Positions 16,944 through 26,076 of a DNA stretch of 64,000 nt are shown one piece after another. The notes under the pieces are model-generated. The model was not told the origin of the DNA, did no database searches, and saw only the letters and a list, made by a program, of their open reading frames with translations. A program made the translations under genes and the position numbers. The stretch is taken from assembly GCA_937991535.1 (NCBI GenBank), contig CALKHN010000117.1, forward strand, positions 22,903 through 86,902, written 5' to 3'. Within the stretch, counting starts at the first letter, position 1; each line of letters opens with the position of its first letter. Source of the DNA: an uncultured Sphingobacteriales bacterium. GTDB lineage: Bacteria; Bacteroidota; Bacteroidia; Chitinophagales; Chitinophagaceae.

Positions 16944-19163
16944 CTACTGCTTAATGAAATTCATCACCTTTTTATGGTGTCCTACTCTCACAAGTATATT
17001 GTAAAAACCCGCCGGTAAATTTGATGTGCGCACTGTTCTGATGACAGGGTTTTCATTCTCTTTGTCAAATAACTGGTGCGACAACCTTTGTCCCAGAAGT
17101 GTATACAATGTTAAGCTTGACCTGCCTTTGGCCTTTCCTGTTATCCAAACGCTGAGATCGGAATGAACAGGGTTGGGGTGGAGCTTAACATCGAGAATGG
17201 CTGTGGAAATATTGATTCCAGGTAGCGTGGCGCTGTCTGCCTTTGGCTGAAATTTCCTTGGGGATCCTTGCGGTCTTGTATAGGAAAGCATCCATTCATA
17301 CACATTAACACCATCTATTTTGAAAGACGGATCATAGCTTCTTGTCCATGAATCACGCCCGTAAAGTCCGGCGGTGTCAAGAATATCCAGTTTCGCAAGG
17401 GGCGTGGGATTGTGTGAATTGACATAATTGGTAATTGTTGCCAGTGTAGACGGGTGAGAAGTGGTTGTATCGTTATAATTGCCAATTGTCCATAACGGAA
17501 GGTTGGAAGCAGCTATGTTTGCTGCTCTCGAACTATATGGACTAATGACACTTGGGCTAAGCAAGAGCACTGCTGCCAAACGGTCTGCATAGTCCGAGGA
17601 GTCTCCTGCATGTTGCCAGGCAAATTTTCCTCCCATACTCAACCCGGTAAGATATATCCGGCTCGTGTCTACCCTGTATTTGATGATACACGAGTCAATC
17701 AGGGCTTTAATCTGATCTGAATTCACGGTTGCGGCCCCGCTTTTAAGTTGTGGAGAAATGACGATAAATGAGAATTGTTCTCCGCCTGTGGTAACACTGG
17801 CAGGAAATGTTCCCTCAGCTATCCGCTCAGGCAAAGTTGTGCCACTTTCATTATCCACTATTCTGGGTAACTGTGCAAGTGAACCATTTCCACGGGCTGC
17901 TGCACCGTGAATAAATATTAAGAGCGGGAATTTTTTATTTATATCCTTATTATAGAAAACAGGCAATGATTCATAATATCCTCCGATATTGCTGTGAATA
18001 TATTGCGTTACAGGTGTTTGGGTCTGCGTGCTGATCACAACAGTATCTTTAGCTGTGGAAGCATCGGTATGAGTGACGGTCAGTTCAAAGCTATAGGTGC
18101 CGCCGCTGATGCTGGTAACGGTTGTTACGGGGTTTGACGCTGAATCAATAGTGCAGGAAGGCCCGGAAAGTTTTACCCAGTTGTAACCTGAAATTCTTCC
18201 ACCTCTCGCCATGGATCCTTCGCTATTAAGTGTAATGGTGCTGTCCTGTGGTAAAGTAATGGCCTGGTCCTGACCTGCATTTGCTACTAGTTTCCTGTTG
18301 GTATACTGAAGCATCCACTGATATACATTTAGCCACTTGACACTGTCAATGATATTGACAGGATTATACGCCTTTGTCCATGCGTCATGACCGGATGCAT
18401 TAAAAATAGTCAGTTTGGCCAGTGGAGAGGGGGGTGGGCTGGCGCTATTCAATAGGTTTACAAGATTAACGGATCTGCTTGAAGGCACCGTTGGGTCGGA
18501 ATTGTTGTGAATAGCCCAGGTGGGAAGGTTTGAAGCGGCTACCTTGTCGGCTTCACTTTGAGTTGCTGTCGCCGCTTGGGAAACCAGCGCTACGGCAGCG
18601 AGGCTATCGGCAGTTGTTGTTGCTGCCGACGCTTCGTACCAACTCATCCTTCCGCCAAAACTCAGCCCTGTTAAATAAATACGTTCTTCATCAATTCTGT
18701 ATAGCGTTTTACAACGATTTATTAAAGCAGCGATAGCACGGTTAATAATAGGAACCGATGTTGGGTTATTGGTAACCGAAGAACTTATCTGTGGTGAGAC
18801 AACGATAAAGGAATATGGCTTGTCATCCAGTAAAACAGAAGCAGGAAAATTTCCTTCATTGATCAGTTTGGGTATGCCGTTGTTTAAAAGCTTTGGAAGC
18901 GCAGATGAAGAGCCGTTGCCTTTTTCACCAGCTCCGTGTAAAAAAATGAGCAGTGGAAATTTTTTAGTGGTATCTGCATTATAATTTATAGGCAATGATT
19001 CATAATAGCCACCGATAGTGCTGTCTAAAAAAGGGGATAGTGGTGCATACTTTGGGGTTTGGGTTTGTTGCCCCTGACAATAAGACGATAGCAGAAAGCA
19101 GCTGGCTAAACATAACCAGTGCAGCTTCTTAAACCTGAGTAGAGAATAACCGAAGTGTTGCAT
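16944..19163 (-). CDS. secreted tandem-domain esterase with T9SS sorting domain
   Basis: A 739-residue protein with a signal peptide (WLCLASCFLLSSYCQG). It has two alpha/beta-hydrolase domains of the PHB-depolymerase/dienelactone-hydrolase kind, at residues about 40-290 and 385-640. Each has the GLSxGG nucleophile elbow (GLSFGGRMSW and GLSMGGKFAW) and an early FLHGAGEKG or FIHGAAARG oxyanion segment; the first shows a late GHDAW histidine, while the second has GRDSW, so its catalytic histidine is unclear. A PKD/Ig-like domain (VANAGQDQAITLPQDST) links them. The end (LHPNPVHSDL ... FYNILVRV) is a type A sorting domain for type IX secretion. Likely an extracellular carbohydrate or polyester esterase. 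The substrate is not readable. Confidence 0.85.
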   Translation of the reverse strand: MQHFGYSLLRFKKLHWLCLASCFLLSSYCQGQQTQTPKYAPLSPFLDSTIGGYYESLPINYNADTTKKFPLLIFLHGAGEKGNGSSSALPKLLNNGIPKLINEGNFPASVLLDDKPYSFIVVSPQISSSVTNNPTSVPIINRAIAALINRCKTLYRIDEERIYLTGLSFGGRMSWYEASAATTTADSLAAVALVSQAATATQSEADKVAASNLPTWAIHNNSDPTVPSSRSVNLVNLLNSASPPPSPLAKLTIFNASGHDAWTKAYNPVNIIDSVKWLNVYQWMLQYTNRKLVANAGQDQAITLPQDSTITLNSEGSMARGGRISGYNWVKLSGPSCTIDSASNPVTTVTSISGGTYSFELTVTHTDASTAKDTVVISTQTQTPVTQYIHSNIGGYYESLPVFYNKDINKKFPLLIFIHGAAARGNGSLAQLPRIVDNESGTTLPERIAEGTFPASVTTGGEQFSFIVISPQLKSGAATVNSDQIKALIDSCIIKYRVDTSRIYLTGLSMGGKFAWQHAGDSSDYADRLAAVLLLSPSVISPYSSRAANIAASNLPLWTIGNYNDTTTSHPSTLATITNYVNSHNPTPLAKLDILDTAGLYGRDSWTRSYDPSFKIDGVNVYEWMLSYTRPQGSPRKFQPKADSATLPGINISTAILDVKLHPNPVHSDLSVWITGKAKGRSSLTLYTLLGQRLSHQLFDKENENPVIRTVRTSNLPAGFYNILVRVGHHKKVMNFIKQ

Positions 19164-19431
19164 AGTTTGAGTTTATAAGATGATAAAAGAGTACCCGCAA
19201 GGCCATCAAAAACAAAATTGTCTTTTTATAATGTTGCAGATGGTTATCTCTGTTTATTTTAAAAAAGATCAAGGCCTGGGTGAATAAATCCCATTCGTGA
19301 ATTATTTAACATTCACGCGACACAAAACAGTAGAAGTGTACGAAGAATAGGTTTCTAAGGAATGAAAATTGGAGTATAAATGCATCTATGCTATAGTGAA
19401 TGTAACAATAATAATTAAAGATTACAACGCT
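19164..19431. other. intergenic stretch, nothing recognised
   Basis: AT-rich upstream region of the esterase gene. No coding frame, repeat or hairpin of note was seen; it should contain the esterase promoter. Confidence 0.4.
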
Positions 19432-19785
19432 ATAGGATTATTTTTTACCCTCGGTAGAATCCTTACAGGTAAACCATTAAGGCAGTATACAGGTTCCTTA
19501 ATACAAACTGAAGGATATGTGTTTTCTCATTGAACAGTTTGCAAATTTCATCTGGGACAATTGAATTTTACGGATAACAATTTTGTCATCGCTATTGCTT
19601 CAGCATGCCGCCCTTTTTCCCGTCTGAAGCGCATGAATATTGCAGGAGCTGTGAGTAGTGAAGGATGTAATAGTATCGGTTAAATGTACCAGCCAGTTTA
19701 ACAGCAATCCACAAAATAAACCCAAATATGGAAAGGACCAGAATTATGCGGCCATGCTTCTGTTCTTTTTTACCATAAGCGTCCC
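19432..19785 (-). pseudogene. truncated duplicate of the 3' end of the DUF2007-like membrane protein gene
   Basis: This stretch repeats 22214-22526, with an extra 40 or so bases near 19463. It retains only the last 43 codons or so of the membrane protein (AYGKKEQKHGRIILVLSIFG ... NRY) plus downstream sequence. The stop codon TAA of the intact gene has become TAT here, so the frame runs on. Upstream, at about 19785, the frame joins unrelated sequence. It is a dead fragment created by duplication. Confidence 0.75.
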
Positions 19786-19858
19786 CACTAGTGCCAGTCT
19801 GGTAACTGGGTAATGCAGGGATACTAGACCGGCGCTTCTTTTCTAGCCGAGTCTCCCA

Positions 19859-19908
19859 TGCAACTTCCACGAACTTTCTATAATAAGCTGTCCGGAACTC
19901 CGGGCATA
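19859..19908. repeat. dispersed intergenic repeat 2, second copy
   Basis: Matches 15651-15700 (TGCAACTTCCACGAACTTTC at its start). Confidence 0.6.
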
Positions 19909-19948
19909 AGCCATAATTGGATACAGTGATAGCATAGGTACACTTTAA

Positions 19949-20053
19949 ATGTTTTATCCGGAAAAACATTGGGATGGTTCTATCAAAGAAGAAGCAAAAA
20001 ATTTTGGTTGGAATGTGCAAGTAAGCAGCAACGCTAATGTGAGCGGACACTAA
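19949..20053 (+). pseudogene. possible 3' remnant of a toxin-like gene
   Basis: A 34-codon frame reads MFYPEKHWDGSIKEEAKNFG and ends NANVSGH. It looks like the tail of a real protein and lies among other decayed pieces, but a stop precedes the ATG and no relative was identified. A weak hairpin (AAGCTGTA/TACAGCTT) follows the stop. Confidence 0.25.
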
Positions 20054-20240
20054 AAGCTGTAATTATAGTACAGCTTATCTTTTGAAAAGCTTACATAGAT
20101 AGTCACGGATGTCCCATAAGTATGCTCTTACGGATATCAATATCTAACTCGTTCTAAAGACAATTCGAGATTACAAATGTTGATATTAATCAGCACTCTT
20201 CGCTATCCCATGCCAAATACAATTAATGAGCAAATGGCTT

Positions 20241-20570
20241 TTACGCATGCGAAAGTGTAGTTCGTGGTGAACTATTCTTCGGCTTACGAAAGACTTTAAT
20301 CTGCGAAAGCTTCACTCTCTGTCCTGCATTCCACAGATCATAGTTTCGCTGCATATTAAGCCACAGCTCGGGAGTCGTGTTGAAGGCTTTGGATAAGCGC
20401 AAAGCCATCTCAGCACTTATTCCCTGATGCCCATTAAGGAGCATAGATAGAGTTTTGCGGGCTATACCTAGATTGGTAGCCGCATCCGTCTGATTGAGAC
20501 TTAACGGTTCCAGATACATTTCCTTTAAGACTTGACCTGGATGAATCGGTTTCATTCCTTGTTTCATCAT
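20241..20570 (-). CDS. higA: HigA-type antitoxin
   Basis: A 109-residue protein typical of HigA/VapI addiction-module antidotes: PIHPGQVLKEMYLEPLSL at the start, a helix-turn-helix (LNQTDAATNLGIARKTLSML), then GISAEMALRLSKAFNTTPEL and WLNMQRNYDLW. It would bind and neutralise the HigB toxin and repress the operon. It lies 11 bases downstream of higB, in the toxin-first order usual for HigBA. Confidence 0.9.
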   Translation of the reverse strand: MMKQGMKPIHPGQVLKEMYLEPLSLNQTDAATNLGIARKTLSMLLNGHQGISAEMALRLSKAFNTTPELWLNMQRNYDLWNAGQRVKLSQIKVFRKPKNSSPRTTLSHA

Positions 20571-20581
20571 AACTCCTCCTT

Positions 20582-20860
20582 TTAATGATAGTCGAGGTAA
20601 TCGACTAAGTGAGCATTCCCGTTTTCAAATTTGAATATTACTCTCCAATTAGCTTTAACGGTCACTGCCCAATAATTTACCAAATTCCCTTTCAGGGGAT
20701 GAAGCGCTGAGCCGGGAAAATTCATATCATTTATCGTTTCAGCACCGTGCAATAATGTCAGTATTAGTCTAATCTTATCCACCTGATCCGGCGGCAGCTT
20801 AGAGCCGTCGCCCTTCGTCCATAGCCGCTTTAGACCCTTGTGCTGAATACTGACAATCAT
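20582..20860 (-). CDS. higB: HigB-type mRNA interferase toxin
   Basis: A 92-residue RelE/HigB-superfamily protein when started at the ATG at 20860 (MIVSIQHKGLKRLWTKGDGS). The longer frame from 20944 adds a cysteine-rich tail with no family support. Motifs include LPPDQVDKIRLILTLL, FPGSALHPLKGN, WAVTVKANWRVIFKF and a C-terminal DYLDYH. HigB cleaves mRNA at the ribosome; the paired HigA lies directly downstream. Confidence 0.9.
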   Translation of the reverse strand: MIVSIQHKGLKRLWTKGDGSKLPPDQVDKIRLILTLLHGAETINDMNFPGSALHPLKGNLVNYWAVTVKANWRVIFKFENGNAHLVDYLDYH

Positions 20861-20870
20861 ACTGCAAATA

Positions 20871-20892
20871 TAACATGTTACGTAACAAGTTA
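20871..20892 (-). promoter_or_regulatory. palindromic operator of higBA
   Basis: A 22-bp palindrome with one mismatched pair, whose core TGTTACGTAACA (20876-20887) is perfect. It begins 11 bases upstream of the higB start, where HigA-type antitoxins usually bind to repress their own operon. Confidence 0.6.
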
Positions 20893-20940
20893 CAAGACAA
20901 AACTTTTGGTATTTGGAATACCTCTGTAAGTCGTTATAAA

Positions 20941-21176
20941 TCAATAGGGCAAAGCATTGCCAGTTTTTAGCTTGGCTTCAATACGCAAGGAATAACCGCA
21001 ACATTTCTGTTGTTTGATTTGCGCGATGCGTGCAGTTTTAGCTTACTGTCTTTGCGCTGTCGCTGCATTTTTATCTGTTGTTTTTCCATTGAGCACTTCT
21101 GAAGGAGTAAGCCCATTTAATACATTGTGAGGTCTGTTATTAAAATCAGTGATCACTTTAAAACTAATTTCCTGAA
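20941..21176 (-). pseudogene. IS3-type transposase C-terminal remnant, copy B
   Basis: The minus strand reads ISFKVITDFNNRPHNVLNGL and TPSEVLNGKTTDKNAA, the classic C-terminal end of IS3/IS481-type transposases. An in-frame TAA at 21043-21045 interrupts it, after which the tail AKTARIAQIKQQKCC matches copy A at 15837-15915. Only the end of the gene survives. Confidence 0.7.
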
Positions 21177-21246
21177 TTGCCGCATTCCGCCTGAATCAAG
21201 CATACTTTTAGTGGGAAATAAAAAAATATAGTGTATCGTTGAGAAC

Positions 21247-22098
21247 TCACTCATTATTCTTGTCTATTATTTTGAACAGTTCACCTCCAAATTCAACATC
21301 AAAGACAAGTGCATGGTTGATCGATTTTACAATATCCTTGTATTCAGAAACATTTTTGACATTTGTTGGAGCGGTGAAAAAATCTGTGCGAAGGACAGCT
21401 TCAAATCCTGTAACTTCTGTTTTATTACCATTTTTTTCGAATAGAAAAGGTACAGTAAATTCGATTTTGATGTTTGTTTTTCCGGTATTTCTTTGCCAAT
21501 CCATCGGATTTGTTAAGCAGCGAATAATCTTTTCAGTAATTTCCTGCTCTGATATTTTTAAAAATTCTTCAGTAATTTCAACAATTGAAGTTCGTTTATT
21601 TGAAAGGTTGGTAGATAATTTATCGTAAATAGTTAATTGCCTGTCAAGCTCATTTACCTCTTTAAAACGAAGGGTAAAATCTTCGGAAGTATGCTTGATT
21701 TCGAAAATACTGAACCTGAAACGCTGCAAATGATCTTTCAATTCTTTGATTTGAGAAAGTTGGTACAAAAAGATATTTTCATTTTTTACAGACTGAAACA
21801 CTCCTTTCTGAAAGCCCGCTGAAGAAACCATAATTCCTTGATGGGCACCCACGCTATCCCGTAGTTCTTTAAACGCACCAATAGTATTCACAGACACTTT
21901 AGCCTTAGTATTTTTGCATTCTATAATCGTTTTAAACTCGAATCTGCCTCTGTTTTCAACAATCAATATATCTACCTGCCTTTTTACTCCATATTTTGTA
22001 TTCATTTTTACATTATGAAATACTTTCGTCTCGGGAAGATTATGAACAACTTCCTCAATAGCGGCAACTAATTTTTCAAAATCCTTTCCTTTGTCCAA
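21247..22098 (-). CDS. Mrr-like restriction endonuclease-fold protein
   Basis: A 283-residue protein whose N-terminal half fits the Mrr_cat/PD-(D/E)XK nuclease pattern: MDKGKDFEKLVAAIEEVV (helix with E), VKRQVDILIV (catalytic D) and FKTIIECKN (E-x-K), then GAFKELRDSVGAHQGIMVS. The C-terminal half is unrecognised. Such proteins cleave DNA, often modified or foreign DNA, and are common single-gene defence or mobile-element cargo. It is flanked by transposase debris on one side and the membrane-protein duplicate on the other. Confidence 0.75.
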   Translation of the reverse strand: MDKGKDFEKLVAAIEEVVHNLPETKVFHNVKMNTKYGVKRQVDILIVENRGRFEFKTIIECKNTKAKVSVNTIGAFKELRDSVGAHQGIMVSSAGFQKGVFQSVKNENIFLYQLSQIKELKDHLQRFRFSIFEIKHTSEDFTLRFKEVNELDRQLTIYDKLSTNLSNKRTSIVEITEEFLKISEQEITEKIIRCLTNPMDWQRNTGKTNIKIEFTVPFLFEKNGNKTEVTGFEAVLRTDFFTAPTNVKNVSEYKDIVKSINHALVFDVEFGGELFKIIDKNNE

Positions 22099-22213
22099 AA
22101 TATATATAAATTAAACCCTCGATTTCTTCCAATAAAAATAACAAGTCTTTTCGACAGAGACGTGTTTCTCAAAAAAGCAAAACATTTTATCCTTATGGGA
22201 TTTTCATGGCGGT

Positions 22214-22409
22214 ACCAGATAGGATTATTTTTTACCCTCGGTAGCAAACTGAAGGATATGTGTTTTCTCATTGAACAGTATGCAAATTCCATTTGGAGCA
22301 ATTAAATTTTTACGGATAACAATTTCGTCAACGTTGGTACTTCGGCACGCCATCGCTTTCATCTTTGCAGCGTATGAATTTTGCAGGAGCTGTGAGTGGT
22401 GAAGATGTA
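22214..22409. repeat. parent copy of the 19.4-kb duplication (intergenic part)
   Basis: Contains GATTATTTTTTACCCTCGGT and the region downstream of the membrane-protein gene; matched at 19436-19672. The repeat continues into the coding sequence to about 22526. Confidence 0.65.
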
Positions 22410-23075
22410 TTAGTATCGGTTAAATGTACCAGCCAGTTTAACAGCAATCCACAAAATAAATCCAAATATGGAAAGGACCAGGATTATGCGGCCATGCTTC
22501 TGCTCTTTTTTGCCATAAGCGTTTATGCGTCTTCCATCGGGCAACGTCTTTTTATAATAGGCGAGAATCCATCCTATTATCAATCCTAAAAATCCACCGA
22601 GGATGGCAGATATATAGCCAGCATAAACCCAGTACCTGCTAATTTTATCGGGCTCTGTTAATTGTTCGATACGTCTGCTCTTCAGTAGCGCTGCTGTTTC
22701 TGGCTTTATTTCTTTCCCTCTTTCCTTAAGCAGTTTTTGAGCCAGTTTGTAATCAAAGTGGCCCCATTCTTCAGGCTTAGTAACAATCTCCATCAGTTCA
22801 TCGTCTGTAAAGTCCAGCAGGTAGTAGTCCTTCTCCACATTTTCAACGAGTTTACCATAGTAGTCCTGCATTACAGCATGCGCTTTTGAAAAATCTTCGG
22901 ATCTTAATTGAATACTTATTTCAGGGTCTATCTTATTGAAAGCAAAAGTGGGATCAAAATATTGCTTGTCGGCTTTAACAATACAATTAATACCATTCTC
23001 TCGGAATATTTGGGCAATGTCATCGGCAATCTGCCGGTCGTTATACCTTTGAAAGATAATAAAAGGTTGATCCAT
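22410..23075 (-). CDS. membrane protein with DUF2007-like N-terminus
   Basis: Started at the ATG at 23075 (MDQPFIIFQRYNDRQIADD), the form typical of Bacteroidota homologues; the longer frame from 23126 adds 17 unsupported residues. The N-terminal half resembles DUF2007, a small ferredoxin-like 'signal transducing' domain, followed by a TDDELMEIVTKPEEW segment. Two hydrophobic stretches near the C-terminus (VYAGYISAILGGFLGLIIGW and IILVLSIFGFILWIAVKLAG) place it in the inner membrane. Function unknown. Its 3' end was duplicated to 19.4-19.8 kb. Confidence 0.75.
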   Translation of the reverse strand: MDQPFIIFQRYNDRQIADDIAQIFRENGINCIVKADKQYFDPTFAFNKIDPEISIQLRSEDFSKAHAVMQDYYGKLVENVEKDYYLLDFTDDELMEIVTKPEEWGHFDYKLAQKLLKERGKEIKPETAALLKSRRIEQLTEPDKISRYWVYAGYISAILGGFLGLIIGWILAYYKKTLPDGRRINAYGKKEQKHGRIILVLSIFGFILWIAVKLAGTFNRY

Positions 23076-23126
23076 ACACTGGCTGTTGTTATAATGAAGC
23101 GATAGTTCTAAAATATGATCTGACAA

Positions 23127-23415
23127 TTTACAAAAGCTGTTACTTTATTTGTCAAAAAGACCACCCCTAATTTTGATATCTTTCAGAAAAGGCAAATAAA
23201 TTTTCAGTATAGTGGGACTTCTTTAAACAAAGCTTGCGCAGGAAGCTTAAAAATACTGATGTCTAAAGGCTGAGGTTCAATTTTAATGATCCCCAATAGC
23301 ACGCTCAAAAATTTTCATCATGAGTTTCATCAATATATTTTTATGGTGAGCGGCTTCACCCGTTTTCAAAAAATAAAACACTTAAACTTGCCTGATCCAT
23401 TCATGTCTTTCGGAG
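23127..23415. other. intergenic stretch
   Basis: AT-rich. A short minus-strand frame ending at about 23286 (HHKNILMKLMMKIFERAIGD) may be a gene remnant but is too short to support. Confidence 0.3.
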
Positions 23416-24075
23416 TTATTCCATTTCCACGAGTTTATATTTTAGTGCAAACAAAATCAGTTCAGCTTTATTATTGAGTTCAAATTTTTGAAATAGTGCA
23501 TCCCTGTATTCTTCAACAGTATGGTGACTAAGGAACATTTTAGCAGCTATTTCGTTATAGGTCATGCCCGTGCATAGGTATTTTAAAAAAGAAAGTTCTT
23601 TGGGTTTGATCGTTCCGATCTTTCGGTAAAGGTCATTCTTTGAAGCCTGGAACAATTTGTCGTGTACTGCTGCTGAAAAGTATCGTCCATTTTTTTTGAC
23701 AAAATCAAGCGTTATTAAGATTTCCTCCGGTTCAAAGGTTTTAAATAAATAGCCATTTATACCCAACGAACTCATTCTTAATATGGCGATGTGATCACTA
23801 TAGGTAGAAATGGCAACCACATTGGGATTGCGGTATTTCTTTTTAAGCAGGGCCATCGTTTCAAAGCCATCCATCACCGGCATGCTGATATCCAGGAGGA
23901 TAATATCGGGCAGGCCATGGCTGTCAATTTGATCCAGTAACTGTTTTCCATTTTCCGCCTGGATGCTGACTTTGTATTCATTGCGGGTGGTGAGCAGGTT
24001 GGCCAGTGCGGTTCTCATTAGTGCATGGTCATCGGCTATGGCAACGGTGGCAGGTTCGCTAACAGGTGCAATCAT
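23416..24075 (-). CDS. NarL/LuxR-type response regulator
   Basis: A 219-residue protein. The receiver domain (residues about 9-125) has the acidic pocket (VAIADDH), the phospho-acceptor aspartate in DIILLDISMPVMDGF, the switch threonine/serine in VVAISTYSD and the conserved lysine in GYLFKTF. The LuxR-type HTH occupies about 150-210 (KPKELSFLKYLCTGMTYNEI ... HTVEEYRDALFQKF). No histidine kinase is nearby. An RHS fragment starts about 13 bases upstream of the start codon on the opposite strand, so the native promoter has probably been removed. Confidence 0.9.
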   Translation of the reverse strand: MIAPVSEPATVAIADDHALMRTALANLLTTRNEYKVSIQAENGKQLLDQIDSHGLPDIILLDISMPVMDGFETMALLKKKYRNPNVVAISTYSDHIAILRMSSLGINGYLFKTFEPEEILITLDFVKKNGRYFSAAVHDKLFQASKNDLYRKIGTIKPKELSFLKYLCTGMTYNEIAAKMFLSHHTVEEYRDALFQKFELNNKAELILFALKYKLVEME

Positions 24076-24087
24076 AAAGGAAAAAAT

Positions 24088-26076
24088 TTGGTGACAGGCA
24101 AGGGTACTATTACCTATACCTACGACGGGGCAGGCAACAAGCTGAAAAAAGTTACGCTTGAAAATCCGTCTGCTGCCAACGGCAACAAAACCATTACCAC
24201 TACTACCACCTATGTTGGTGCTTTTGTCTATGAAAGCAAAACCATCAGCCCTGTTGATCCTAACAAGCCCAACTATACCGACAAGCTGCTTTTTGCAGGT
24301 CAGGAGGAAGGCAGGATAAGAACCCTGTTCAATACCGCGGGCAGCCCCAACACCCCTTCAGGTTTTGCTTACGATTACTTTGTAAAAGATCACCTGGGCA
24401 ATGTGCGTATGATGCTTACCGAAGAGGTGAAGCAGGACATTTATCCTGCGGCAACGCTCGAAGGCAGCCTTACTGTAGACGGTAGCCCCAATGCAGCCTA
24501 TATCGAAAAGAACTATTATACCATCAACAGCGCTTATGTGGTAGCATCTACTACGGCAACGGGTATTACCACTTACCAAAACCATAACGGCAACCCGCCG
24601 GTGAACAACAACCCCAACAGTGTGGTTACCGCCAACAGCGCCAAGTTGTATAAGCTCAACAGCACTGCCAACAAAACGGGTTTGGGTATCACCTTAAAAG
24701 TAATGGCAGGCGACAGGATAGATATCTTAGGCAAGAGCTACTATTTTACCAACAACACCGGCGGCACGGCAGCCAATAGTGCCATACCAGTGCTGGATAT
24801 ACTAACGGGTTTACTGAGCGGCCCCACAGGCGGGGCGGCAGCAGCCAGCCATGGTGGTATAACAGCCAGCCAGCTCAATGGCAGCACCACCACCACAGCC
24901 GGTATCAATACCCTGCTGAGCAATCAAACCACTGATGCCGCCACGGCGCCTACAGTACCCAAAGCCTATATAAACTATATCTTCTTTGATGACCAGTTCA
25001 AGGCCACAGCTACCGGGTTCAGCAAGGTAGGCAGCAATAGCGTGGTCAAACCTCATACAGATCTTTCGAATTTAACTGCCACCAAAAGCGGATATGTGTA
25101 TATTTACGTGAGCAACGAGAGCCCGGTGAATGTGTTCTTTGACAACCTGCAGGTGATCCATACCAGGGGAGCGATCTTGGAGGAAACACATTATTATCCA
25201 TTCGGGCTGACTATGGCGGGGATATCGTCCAAGGCTTTGGCATTTGGAAGCACTGAAAATAAGAGAGGATATAATGGTAATGAGATACAGAATAAGGAAT
25301 TTAGTGATGGCAGTGGTTTAGAGTTTTACGATTTTAATGCCAGGACGTATGATCAGCAGATAGGTAGGTTTTTACAGATAGATCCGGAAAGCGAAGAAAA
25401 CCAAGAAAGCTGGAGTCCCTATCATTTTGGCTATAATAACCCAATAAGATACAATGACCCTGATGGAAAATTCCCGATTGAGACAATTTGGGATATTGGA
25501 AATCTAATATACGATGTCGGTAAAGCAGTTGTTAATCACATACAGGGTGATCATAAAGCAGCCAACGCTTCATGGATTGATGCAGGCACTGATTTAGCAG
25601 CTACATTGATCCCTTATGTCCCTGCTGGCGCAACTAAACTTTACAAGGCTGCCGATAACATAATTGATGCTGGTAAAGCTGTTGACAAAGTCAATGATAC
25701 TAAGAAGGCAGTTAAAAATGCTGATAAAATTGCAGAAGGCAAAAAATTTGAGGCAGATGAATTAGCTAAGTCAGTTGCTGAAGGTAAGAATGTGTCTGGT
25801 AGAAATAGGTTAGTTCCTCAAAACGGTAAAGGAAATGTTAAAGGCAATCGAACCGACACAGACCAATTAGTTAAAAACAAAGATGGTACGTATACAATTG
25901 TTGAAACAAAGCTTTCGTCAAAAACAAGACAATCAACCGGCCAAAAAAGTTCACAAAAAAATACAAATAACGGAAGCGGAGTATTTGAAACGAGAACCAA
26001 TCAGCCTTCTCAAGGATTAAGAAAAGGCGACAAAATCCAAGTAAAAGAATATATAAGGAAGAATAAAAATGAGTGA
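24088..26076 (+). CDS. RHS C-terminal fragment with nuclease-like toxin tip (5' end missing)
   Basis: The RHS homology starts abruptly at about 24090; sequence before it is the 5' end of the response regulator read antisense. There is no signal peptide and only nominal TTG/GTG starts (24088, 24091). Bases 24090-24872 are identical by eye to 37232-38014 of the complete RHS gene, and similarity continues to about 25235. The RHS core (QIGRFLQIDPESEENQE) is followed by a pretoxin-like helical region and a C-terminal domain with TDTDQLV and TIVETKLSS, a D...E-x-K pattern of PD-(D/E)XK nucleases. It overlaps its putative immunity gene by 8 bases. Confidence 0.8.
   Translation: MVTGKGTITYTYDGAGNKLKKVTLENPSAANGNKTITTTTTYVGAFVYESKTISPVDPNKPNYTDKLLFAGQEEGRIRTLFNTAGSPNTPSGFAYDYFVKDHLGNVRMMLTEEVKQDIYPAATLEGSLTVDGSPNAAYIEKNYYTINSAYVVASTTATGITTYQNHNGNPPVNNNPNSVVTANSAKLYKLNSTANKTGLGITLKVMAGDRIDILGKSYYFTNNTGGTAANSAIPVLDILTGLLSGPTGGAAAASHGGITASQLNGSTTTTAGINTLLSNQTTDAATAPTVPKAYINYIFFDDQFKATATGFSKVGSNSVVKPHTDLSNLTATKSGYVYIYVSNESPVNVFFDNLQVIHTRGAILEETHYYPFGLTMAGISSKALAFGSTENKRGYNGNEIQNKEFSDGSGLEFYDFNARTYDQQIGRFLQIDPESEENQESWSPYHFGYNNPIRYNDPDGKFPIETIWDIGNLIYDVGKAVVNHIQGDHKAANASWIDAGTDLAATLIPYVPAGATKLYKAADNIIDAGKAVDKVNDTKKAVKNADKIAEGKKFEADELAKSVAEGKNVSGRNRLVPQNGKGNVKGNRTDTDQLVKNKDGTYTIVETKLSSKTRQSTGQKSSQKNTNNGSGVFETRTNQPSQGLRKGDKIQVKEYIRKNKNE

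Noticed and set aside
22068..22301. 77-codon minus-strand frame upstream of the Mrr-like gene
   Set aside because: Lies in duplicated non-coding sequence and overlaps the Mrr-like start; no protein-like pattern.
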